In this document: one piece after another, positions 21,001-33,000 of the stretch | Layout of the letters: the number at the start of each line of letters is the position of its first letter | Numbering within the stretch: the first letter of the stretch is position 1 | Source of the DNA: Acanthaster planci | Taxonomy: Eukaryota > Echinodermata > Asteroidea > Valvatida > Acanthasteridae | Direction: 5' to 3' | Assembly (NCBI RefSeq): GCF_001949145.1 | Contig: NW_019091375.1 | Location: 331,617-387,208, forward strand | Length of the DNA stretch: 55,592 bases | Program-made: the position numbers and the translations under genes | Notes under the pieces: generated by a model | Seen by the model: the letters and a program-made list of their open reading frames with translations, nothing else | Told to the model about the DNA's origin: nothing | The model's database searches: none

Positions 21001-24000
21001 NNNNNNNNNNNNNNNNNNNNNNNNNNNNNNNNNNNNNNNNNNNNNNNNNNNNNNNNNNNNNNNNNNNNNNNNNNNNNNNNNNNNNNNNNNNNNNNNNNNN
21101 NNNNNNNNNNNNNNNNNNNNNNNNNNNNNNNNNNNNNNNNNNNNNNNNNNNNNNNNNNNNNNNNNNNNNNNNNNNNNNNCTCCTACCTAATGACATTCTG
21201 ATATACATCAGTGTAGTAGATCTTGCGCTCCACACTATCAAAGTCTACCGTCACGGCGTTCTCGATGTCTTCCTCGATGGGCAAGATGACATCAAGATGG
21301 TCGTCGGTATCCATGGAGATGCGTCGCAGCGTGTTCCTCGTCGCAAACAGGAGGAAGGTTGAAGGAACTTGACGAGAGAATACAAGACAACGGCACATCA
21401 AGTTCAGAGTGAGGTCAGCGTGATGGGGGGGTTTGAATCCTGCCTGGGCTGATATGTGTCTTGTAATGGGCTCGACAATGGCTTTCATATGAAACAAGGC
21501 CGCTAAAAGACATTGAACACAAATATCTCAATGACCTTTGACTGTCAGTATTTGGGTCCGAAATCATTTCAAGATTTGGCTTAATATCAGGAGAGGAAAA
21601 TGTTCCACAGTAGCCGCAACAAAAATTCAAAAAGCGACTTGCATCGTACATACCATCGACGCAGGTCATGTGATCGTCTTGGAGTTCAATCCCTGTAGGA
21701 CAAGTACAGGAGTAGCTGAGAGGGTTTGGAAGACACAGATGACTGCAGCCTCCATTATCGTCACCACAGCGGTTGGTGCCTGCAATCAGAATAATGTTCA
21801 AAGCGGAACAAATTAGTTTTCAGGCAACCCTTTGCTAGAAGCTGTATTTGTAATTGATCCTGACCTTTGACTGTAACTTTGTTATAATCAATGACCAACG
21901 ATTGGTTCCTGACGATCAGTACACTTCAAGGTGATCATTACTTTCTTGTATCATTTAGTTACAGTCAATAGCCTATAAAGAGTTAATAATAGTCAATACA
22001 CTTCTGATCAATCCTGAGCTCTGTGATTGGAATCTTTGTTTAGTGCAATGAATAACTGATAATCTGCTACTAACAATCAATACTGATAATTAATTGTTAA
22101 TAATCAATTATTGATACTGACCTCTCTTGTTCATATTGACAGCCTTGATGTCCATCAAGTCAGGTAGGTTCTCTGTGATGGTCAGCACGTTACCTCCCGT
22201 TCTCTTGTCAGCTCTCTTGATACTGTTGAGCTGCCAGTCCGTCCAGAAGATGTACTCTCCGGCCTGAGCCAGTCCGTATGGATGGTAGACTTCTTGATTG
22301 ACCAAGGTGCGACGATGGCTACCATCAAGGTCCACAGACGCGATGAGCTGTCAGAGAATTCAACGACTGGGCTATGACTCCTCGTTTTGATGTATCACTT
22401 TTACTTTTCGTTTTAATGAACGCATATATTTTGATGGTGAAAATGCTGTGTTTGAAATTTGTTAAAGAATCGTTTATCCACTTTGTGCCGGGTGAACAGT
22501 GTAGGAGACGAGTCCATCAAAAGTCCCTTCACAAGGTCAGTCATAAGTAACGGGGTTAACAATGAAAAAGGATGCTTTGGTCACAACTCGTTTGAATAGC
22601 CTGTGAATTGGCTTCAGACTGAATGACTTGTGATGGACTCACAGGGACTAGCACAGACTTGTGATGGACTTTAAACAAGAATGCCTGTGATGTTGTTGGC
22701 GAAGTCGAACTTACCCGATAGTCAATGTTACCATCACACCAGTAAAGCCGGCCTTCGTCCGAGTCTAATGCCAAACCGTTTGGCCAGCTAATGTCTCTAT
22801 TCACAATGACCTCAGCGTTCTGGCCATCCATCCAAGCGCGAGAAATTCTTGGCTGGACACCCCAGTCTGTCCAATACATGTAACTGCCGGGCACCAAAAA
22901 GAATAACCTTATCTCTTTTTAAACAACTTTACAAAGAGTGGTGATGCGGTTTTAAGTTTATTGTTGAAAAAATAAAAATTCCACCATTTGCTACACTTGG
23001 TAAGTAAAACTAACTTTGAAACTACACCACAACAAAGTTGCAGGTCTCAGCGTTTAAATTGATTTGAACTATGGTGATAGGTACTTTTCGGCATTATCTT
23101 TGTAAATCTGGACAAAAATTGTTCTGAAGGGAATTAAGTTTAACTTTTCATGGAAAACACTGTAGAAATTTTCTTGTGCAGAATTCGCGGAGGATTTCAT
23201 ATGGGATATGAGGTCTGGTCAACGGTATTTTCTTGAAGTGGCACAGCGGAAGGAGTCTACAAGGAATCACATGGTGATAAATGCTTCCAGTTACGGCCCA
23301 AACTTAAGGCTGTGGCTAGGAACAAGACCTGAGCCTGTGAAAGCCACTTAGGTAGACATGTGAGCTACCATTAGCCTCGGCTGCGACTTACACACAAATT
23401 CTCTCTTATGGATTTTTTATCAGAAAGTCAGGCTCTGTAGGTACAGGACTGTTGTGATGACAAGTCCCGGTTCCGGTAAAAGTGTGTAAATGCCATCTCA
23501 ACGGTTGAAACCACTTACCCGTGTTCGTGGTCCAACACCAGTGCTCGCGGTTTGTCAATCTCCTCCCAAATCAAAACTCGTCGATGTCGGCCATCCAAGT
23601 CGGCCACCTCGATCCGTCTCGTGCCTGTGTCCGTCCAATAGAGCTTCCGTCCGATGGAATCCACGCGCAGTCCATCCGTGACTTGCAGGTTATTGTGGAT
23701 GACCACCTCAGAGTTTCGGCCGTCTAGGTCTGACCGACTGATGGCCTCTTCGGTGATATCTGCCCAGTATATTTTCCCTAACAAGGCATACAGACAAACC
23801 TCAAAGATTTGACCAACGGTTAACCAAAGCAGGATTGCAACCTGTGACATTTCAAAAACGTTACACATACAAAGATAAAAGGTGTCAAATCAAAACCTAC
23901 CTTCAACTGTATCAACATCTACTGCAATTGCTTTGCGTATACCAGCCGGTTGAATCTGCACATTGGCGTAATATGGCACATCTAGCGACATCTGTCTGAT

Positions 24001-27000
24001 ATCCGTACGACGAGCGATGAGTAGAAACTCGTTCATCCCTGTCATGCGACCCAACAAAATTCCACTGAGAATTTTCAATTTATGGCCAATAGAAAATCTG
24101 CTTACCACAAATTTTTTTGGGTAACTACGAGCCGGTGACAAGCCAGATTGTCATGTACTTTATATTGCTAATAACCGGTTCACTGATATTTGCTGAGCAG
24201 ATGGAGCAATACTTGACAACTTCACAACGCTGGACCTAAAAACCCCTTGGCTACATCTAAAGAGCATATGGAAGTATCTTTGTAACCAAGAAAGACCTAG
24301 ATCTCGCTTGAGCTCGTTTCACATGCAGACCTACCTTGGCAAATGCTGCGCACCCACATGCAGACCTACCTTGGCAAATGCTGCGCACATTTGTGAGGGC
24401 AAACTGACTAGTGATAATTCACAATGACATTCTGCGCCTAGCTGTATCCTCGCCCAGCAATTTGCGGAAATGCGCCCTTGCTGGCGAGAGAAGTAGAGAA
24501 GCTAGGCTTGCATTTGAATGGCACAGAGCATATGGCTCTCACCTTGTTCACAGGTGTGACCGTCCTCCATTAGCCTGATGCCGACGGTGCATGCACAACT
24601 GTAGCCCCGAGCGTTGGGGGACATTAGACAGATGTGGCTGCAACCACCATTATTCACGAGACAGGGAGAAGACACTGTGTGAGGAGAACATTTCCATAAT
24701 TAATTGAAGATGAAATATTCACCACAGAGCAGATTACAAGAGAACAACTCCTTGGGATCAACACTTGTTACAAAATGCAACTAACTTTAATAACTTCAAA
24801 TTTGTCAAATTAATCATTTTTTTTTCAGTACAGACTTTTGATGTCACTAGCTGGTGCCCTGAAGCACAAAATTTATCCTCAATAGAAGATAATTCACTTG
24901 TATGTAATCATTCTTTCATGTGAATGGGTGACAGTGGTAACGAAGTATGTAAACCTGCCTTTGCTTCAACTGGTTCCCATACTGGGCTTTCTAATTCCTG
25001 AGTATTAATTGAGGAACTAGGAACCAGCTTTTCCCACCATACTCTTATTGTTTGACATGGGCGACAGAACCTTCACTGGCACCCACTGATTCCTAATATT
25101 GGTGGATAAGTCCTGGGCAGAAACCAGGGAAATAACAATGCCCTACGGCGACCCTCTCTGTATGGCAATATGGCGCCCTCTTCAGTTCATGCATGGAGAC
25201 AATACAGGTTGCACTGGGAAGGGGGCGGGGCTAGGAATGGGATGTTAAGAGGGGTCAGCCAACCTTGTTGCCTGTGTCTGCTGTAGACATGGATGTCCAT
25301 TAAATCCTCCAGACCGGTGGTCAAGACAGTTCGAGCGCTGCCGGTCATCTTGTCTGCACTCTCGATGCTCAGGGTTTGCCAATCAGTCCAGTAGATTCGT
25401 TGCTCAAAGATCGTCAGCCCGAAAGGGTGTGGGATTTGAGTACCGATGAGCGTCTTTCAAGAGAAAAGGACATTCAAGATTGAGATAAAAGTTAAATTAT
25501 AACCAAGATGGAAAGCTTGCGGTGAACACCATGCAATATCTGGGCTTCTCGGGAAAAGTTGAAGAGTTATGTAAGTTTTGTAAACCTTAAAAAACTTTTA
25601 ACCACATGCTGCCAGGTGGAATTTGAAGTTGCATAAAATAAAACTGGTGTTACATAAGTTTCTTTTGTTTCCGAATCTGGCACAGTGCGCGGCTGGTGTC
25701 TTTTCAATAGGGGCCAGATTAGCATGCATTGGTACTGTATCGCTCATCGCTGGAGCGCTTTTGTCCCCGGTGGTAATCCACTGGCGCTGAATGCCACAAA
25801 CAGTAGTATAATCTTTCCAACCAATGACAGATTTCCTCCGCTACTGACAATTGAACAAATGTTAGCAATTCCCAGCAGCTTGGTCTTTTGTTCCGAATAT
25901 GGTCTTTTGTTTTAAGGCCTAGCTCTTTTGTCCGGTTTCGGGCTCCCCAGTTTCGTGTATAAAGCTTATGTGCCTGAAACCCGGCTCGCTGGCAGCATAC
26001 AGTTAAAGGCCCAGTTTTGGGAATTTTTGTTAAAGCTGGTGCAAACCTAAGCAATGCTGTTTCTGACATCGACGGCTTCTGCATGGATTTAAAAATTGGG
26101 AATTATGATTGATGCTTCGGCATACCAGTACACCTGACACCGTCAAGCTTCAGTGAGGGTTGGCATATATGTATACTGATGTTCCTTTTTTTTTTAACTA
26201 TGAAAAAGATAACAGAACTTTAGTCTCTAAATTCAGTGACCTAAGCATTGCAACCACAGCATGAAAATTCTCTGATCAGAGTACTATCTTGTTCTCATTT
26301 CTTCAGGTCCAGGGTAAAAAAAGGATCCCACACCTGTCGGCCGCTGCCGTCCAAGTTGGCGAATTCGATCTTCTTGGCACCAGCATCTGTCCAGTACAAC
26401 CTCTGCAGTTCGTAGTCCAGTGCCAAGCCATTGGGCCAGATCAGATCCTGGTGGACCAATGCCACGCGATTGGTCCCATCCATGCCGGCACGTTCTATTT
26501 TTGGATTGGCGCCCCAGTCAGTCCAATACATGTACCTGAGGAAATGTTTGCACATATGTTTTCTTAATCAAGTATATGATCATTTCTCAACCCCATTTAT
26601 AAATCAAACATGTAAGAGGCTGATCTGTTGATCATAGCAGAATCTTTCTCGAAGGCCCAATAAACAGAGCCACTGAGTGCAAATTCTAGTTATGGGCTCT
26701 AGCAACTTCTTTTAGACTGCTCTTAAATACTAACAATATAGGTATTTATAAAGCACCTTTAACATAGATCAAGGCGCAGTGCACCATTACTACCCCTGTT
26801 CACTGGGCCCATGAAACATTCCAAATACCATCTCAGCTCCCTGGGAGAGTACAGCTCGATGCTTCCCTTTTTGGTGCAAAGCGGCTTAATCAACCACAAT
26901 AACCATCTCTGCCCTCACAGGGTACCCAATTAATTACTCCTGGGTGGAGAGAGAGGCAATGAGTGACACAACGCCTTGCCCAAGGGCACACGCACCATGG

Positions 27001-30000
27001 CCCCTGGCTGGATTCGAACCTGCAACCTGCGGCTTTACCCGCCGACTACCAATCCGTTATTCTTAACCACAAGGCCACGGCACTCCACTCGCCTCAAATT
27101 TGGATCGCGATTTGATTACGTCAACAAATCTCGTGGACAGAGAGAATCTACAACACCTTGACAGGGGATCGACGAGAATATCTCGGGGTCGATCAAGGTC
27201 CTCCCAAAGTAGGAGCGTCCTCATACTGCCGTCATAGTCGGCAATCTCTATACGGTCCGTCCCAGCTTCTGTCCAGTAGATCTTCTTGGTGACCCAGTCC
27301 ACAGCCAGGCCGGCGGGGCTTTCCAGGCTGACCGAGACGATGGTCTGAGAAGTGAGATTGGGGAATAAATTGATGACAGACAAAGAAACTGGAAAGAATT
27401 AGACAAATGAAGACTGGCATTGCAATACATAAAAATGTTCCAAATCAATTCGTGCGCACATGCAAGTTTAAATATTCAGCACAAGGATGGGAATTAAAGA
27501 AAGGTACTGGATGTTTTAAGACTTAGACACCAAGGATGACACCAATCACAGCAAATGGTACAGCTGAATGAACTACTTTCCACAAAAAGCTGAAAATTCA
27601 ATAGCTTTTGTTGTCATCAAAAATGTCGTTCTATTTTTCAAACTTTTAGTTTCAATTTTAGCAAACATTACAAGCTACGGGACAAAGTTGGATTAAAAAA
27701 AAGTCCCACAATCTGAAAATACAAAAAGTGTGCTATTCTTTTAAAAAAAAGAGTGAAAACAAGAGAATGAACAAAACCTTTGTGCAGAATTTCACAGCAA
27801 GAAAAGGACACTTTGTGTGCTTGCACTAAGCAAACAAACTTACCTTCCTTCTTGAGTCCGAGAAGGCGATATAACAATACAAATCATTCAAAAGCCTTCA
27901 TGTTACTATTCATGGTCAACGAGTGACAATAATCCACTACTCTGGTAGATTATGAAACACAAGGTGCTTCAAAAATGTACTGGAAAATATCAATTTTTGA
28001 AGGACAGATGAAATATGACTTGAAATACTCGAACTTCAAAATCTTCCTTAGTTCCTAACAGAAATAAATTTGGGGGACAAGACTTGTTTGCTGTTGCTAT
28101 AACTTTCACATCACTGAGTCACTGTTTCTGACATACTGATGTCACTGTCAATTATACTCAGATTGTCTGATGTTTGTGCCACTCAGTCATTTTTAATCAA
28201 TGTGGACACTGCCAATATTACTTTGTCACTGTACCACTGTCATCGTCACATTGTCACAATGCCATTGTCACATTTTCACTGTCAGCTGACATACCTCTTG
28301 TTCTGAACCATCCCATCTAGCCCTACTGACAGCATCGTCCACGACATCTGTCCAGAAGATAAATTCCTCGTCACTGTCCCAATCAAGAGCCACTGCACTG
28401 TTTAGATCATGCAACGGTATCACCACATCTGTGAGATCGTCCGTGTCGAAGGAAATCCTACGGATGTCTTTGCTCCGGGCAAACACCATAAAGGAATTTA
28501 TCTCTGTGAACGATGCCAAACAAAAAGAAATCTCCAATCATCTTTGATGCACAGATATTGGATAAGAGACTACGCACTCAGCCAATGGAAGACCAGGTTT
28601 TTGTTGATACAAAATGCGTCTAAAATCCAAAGGAGAAACTGTTCTTACCTTCCGCGCAGGTGGTCTCGTTGTAGATTCTAAAGCCCGTGGGGCAGGCACA
28701 GGTGAAGCCAATGCGATTGGGCAAGCAGAGGTGACTACAACCTCCATTGTTGGAGCCACATCTGTTAATAGCTGATTGGTCAAAAGGGAGCACAAAAAAT
28801 GGGATGAAAAAATATGTGACGAGACAAAATGCTAGACAGAAGGGGAGTCATTCGGGAGAAAAAGGTTCAGACTTTTACCGTGTTACACAACCTTGTGGGC
28901 CCATGAGAAGTTACATATGCATCACAAAGCCCTCGTAAGAAGTAGAATCTTCACGAATACTGGATGTGATTGGTCAAATCTCACGGAGAGAATGTACTAT
29001 GAACCATTCGGGAGAGTGACCATCGCAAGTAGTATCCCCAGAGAAGTGAAGCCGGCTACGAAAACATCATAATGCCCAGTTTCTACCCACTGCAGAATGG
29101 AGTCTTCCTGAAATCTGTATGTGATTGGTGGATTTCGAATGGAGAATGCACCATCTGGATGCACTTAGGGTTGAAAAGGGGCAAAAGATCTCAGGAGAAG
29201 TGCAGAATGCACTAGGTGATCAGACTGCGTACTCCTAAAATGAAATGGAATCTTCTGATGTTCAGTACACGATTGGTCCATTTAAACCGGAACATACCAT
29301 CAGGCTGCCTTTGGGGGTGGAATGAGTGGATATCCATGGGGAAGTGCAGCTGACTTTGGATCATCTCGATGCCCGTCCCCGTAAACTTGTTGGCACTGTT
29401 GATACTTTTGGTGTGCCAGTCTGTCCAGTAAAGGAAATCCTCAAACAACGTGATTGCAAATGGGTGCGGCAGGCCTGAAAAAAAATATATGACCTAATGT
29501 AGTTCGAAGAATTCATGCCAACGAGTTCTAGAGATGAAGAAATAATTTATTAAATAAATTAATGTGAGACGTAGATAGGTCTGATGAGTTAAAGCAATGT
29601 TTTCTTTTTCAAAACAGGTTACCAGTTTAAATGTCACTGGCTATACAAAGACTGCAACTGGTACTTTGTTATCTTTGGCTATTTGGGGGGAAACTGAGCC
29701 ATGGTGGTTATGGGTAAACAAAGCTTTGATCAATTTTTTTGGGGGGGTTGTCCCCCATGTTTGTTTCCTGTCGTATCAATGATATTGATAGCAGGCAGCC
29801 ACCATCCACTACAATATACATGGAGGTATCATGTCATGTCTAGGATTTCTGTTCGGTTTTCCCATGCAGCGCATGCACAGCCATTGGTTTCTTAACAGAC
29901 AGTGTAATTTTTAAACACAGGGAAATTTTTTGAGCAGTGATGCATGTTGAGAAATCTGGCAAGGGAAGAACAATTTGTAATCCCAAACATCCACTAAACG

Positions 30001-33000
30001 AGTCTTGGCATATCTGAGCTACTTTGGGAAATTTTCAGAATTGGGAAGAATTCTGTTCCTGTCATGTAACCGTGCCAGTTATACTGGCCTTAAAGATCAC
30101 TCCAAATAGTCTGTGTCTTTTGGTCTGGGGTCCAGACTTGTCGGTACAGGTACCTTCATTGATAATGGCTTTCCGGTGGGAACCATCCAAGTTGGCACTC
30201 TCAATCACATGGTGCTTGGCATCCACCCAATAGAGTTTCTGTGTGGTGTAGTCTAGAGTCAGACCGTTGGGCCAGAACAGGCTGGTGTTGGCTATGATGT
30301 GACGGGAGCTTCCATCCATCCCTGCTGATTCAATCTTCGGCGTGCTGCCCCAGTCTGTCCAGAACATTGTCCTGTCAGCGACGAAAACAAATCCACATTT
30401 TTGAATACTTTTACAAAATGAAAAACAAAGACTTTTTGCTCAGAACGATAATTGAGAGACTGCCAATCTCAGCCCAAAGTCATTACAAGGTGGCTATCTT
30501 CCTTCATTTATTTAATGTCAGATTTTCTTTTCTTAGCTGCTGGGACAGGGTTTTTTTGCAAATTCTTCAACCTTGCAATTTCACGACACGTTACTACATC
30601 AGCTGCAGGAATGACAAAAGAATTCTTCACCGTGTGTACATGTCCTCCGCAGAACAAAGGAAAATTGTGCATGTTTAGATGTCATTCGGCAAAAAGTGGT
30701 CAGGCATTTTAAAATCACGCGGCCCATAATGTACATGTACGTTTAATTGTCAATATGAACAATGGACATGATGGACGACAGATTCGAAAGCAGATGGATC
30801 TTGAAACAAAACTTCCTAAGGGATCATTTTGGATTAACAACTGTCAGTAGTGAAAGTTTCAGTACCCTTAACATCCGTGTATGCAATGCCTTGCAACAGA
30901 ATAACCAATTAAAAACTGCAGATAATGATTATGCGCATATTCATATCTACCTGCTTAATAAACCTGTTATGCTAATCATACAAATTATGTGGATGTTGGA
31001 GATAGAAAAAAAGGCTTTATTTGCATAAAATAATATTATTGCTTATCTGACAGCTGCTTCTAAATATTGAAGGGATGATCTTGGAATCTCACCCCTGTTC
31101 TGGGTGGACCACGAGGGCTCTCGGTTTCTCCAAATCCTCCCAGATCAGGACGCTCCTGTCCGTCCCATCCAGATTACTGACTTCAATCCTAGATGTTCCC
31201 GAATCGGTCCAGTATAGCTTCCGTCCAATCCAATCCACGGCAATGCCACCTGTGGCAGCACAAAAAGGGATGGACAGGAATTTCAAGGAAGTTGAGGATA
31301 ACAATAAAATAATTATAGTAATATATATAATTATAACATTTGTAATGTGCTTTCCACAACATTTCAAAGCACCATTATTACCCCTGCACATTGAGCTCAC
31401 ACATCATATGAACGTTCCTGCAACCATCGCAGCTCCCTGGGGAGTATACTAGCCCAGTGCTGCCATTTCGGCACAAACGGCTAAACCTAACCGTGTCTGC
31501 CTTCACAGATACTCATTTACTCCTGGGTGGAGAGAGCCACATGGGAGTAAAGTGACTTGCCCAGGATCACAACATGCTGCCACCAGCTGGATTCGAACCC
31601 CTGACCCTATGATCAGAGGCTACAAACCCTAACCACTAGGCCACATCCCTCCAGGATGAGTGCATTTCATTCATAACAGGGAAGTGAAACACATTGCTGG
31701 TGCATACTGAAAATTGCACTGTTGAAGTGTGAATTGAAATGTTCACTAACACACCTATTGTTCATCTCTTGGCATTTCAAAGACAGGGTCATTTCCCATC
31801 ATGAAAAGGCAGTTTGAACAGCATTTGTCAAACGGTGTGCTAAATACATGGTACACTGTCCCCCTTCTGACACAAACAATGGCTAGGCACAAACTTGGCC
31901 AAAATGGTGAGCTAGGTATATTGCCCCCCCAGCAAAAGGTTCCGATTCTTACCTGGACTCTCAAGTCCTGTGGTGATAATGCTCTGAACTCCCGTCCCAT
32001 TAAGATACACCCTCTTGATACTATCGAGGGTCACGTCCGACCAGAACACCAATTCTTCCCCGATCAGATAATCCAAGGCGATGGCATTCTCCAAGTCCCT
32101 CAAGATAGGGGTGTAATGGAAGTTGTTGGGTTCCAATCGTCGGATGTCGATCCGGTTGGCAAACAGAAGATATGGTTCAGGACCTGCGACAGATTGAAAC
32201 AAAGTATCAAGATTCTAAGATCTACTTCAAAATTTAGAGTGATGTGCAGCACGTATTTCCCTTGCAACTACTCCAAATTCTGACAGACACCAAGACACGA
32301 TACCTTGTGCTTCGCTAAGCATTCTAACCTAATCTAGTCATATACCCTGACGGACCGAGTGACAGACACCCACAAACAATGCCACATACCCTATGCTTTG
32401 AACGTTATTCCATCCAATCCAAAATTATCTCTCCTATACACCCTGATAGACCCGGTGACACACACCCACCCACAGACACGCCCACACACCCTGACAGACT
32501 GGGAGGCATACAACCACACAGACACAGTACCACATAACTTGTACTTTGCACCACTCAATCCATTCTCCACTCATATCCCCTATACCCTGACAGACCGAGT
32601 AACAAATACCCACAGAGACACAGTGCTACATACCTTGTGCTTTGCACGTTGTTCCATCCAGCCTCAACTCGTAACCCTCGATGCATGAACACTCAAACGA
32701 TCCGACGGTGTTTTTGCAAACTTGACTGCAGATACCTTCTTCTTGGCATTCGTCCACATCTAAACGAAAAAAAAATGAGAATAGAAATGAATGAAATTGC
32801 TCAGTAAAAAAAGATTTGATGCCTTGCTCTGCTACAACTTAATCATTTAGCTGTGGAGGGTTTGTAGACCCATACATGGCAACGACTCATGCCCTGAGAC
32901 ACTGCCAACAGCCGTGACGTTGTAGAGGGGGGTCCCTGTATTGAACTTGTGCGCTGGTACAAATCAAGTCTACGAGATCAATCCCTGTCATTGAGAAGCA

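Noticed and set aside
20437-21241. Long open frames of about 254-261 codons on both strands
   Set aside because: They are translations of the N gap; no sequence supports them.
28649-28761. EGF-3 exon starting at the nearer AG (after 28761)
   Set aside because: It would begin in phase 2 while the upstream exon ends in phase 1. The acceptor at 28772 restores phase and the NRCG sequence.
31580-31653. tRNA gene on the minus strand (A and B boxes)
   Set aside because: Embedded in a SINE with a long body and no proper acceptor-stem closure; a second SINE copy has the same layout.
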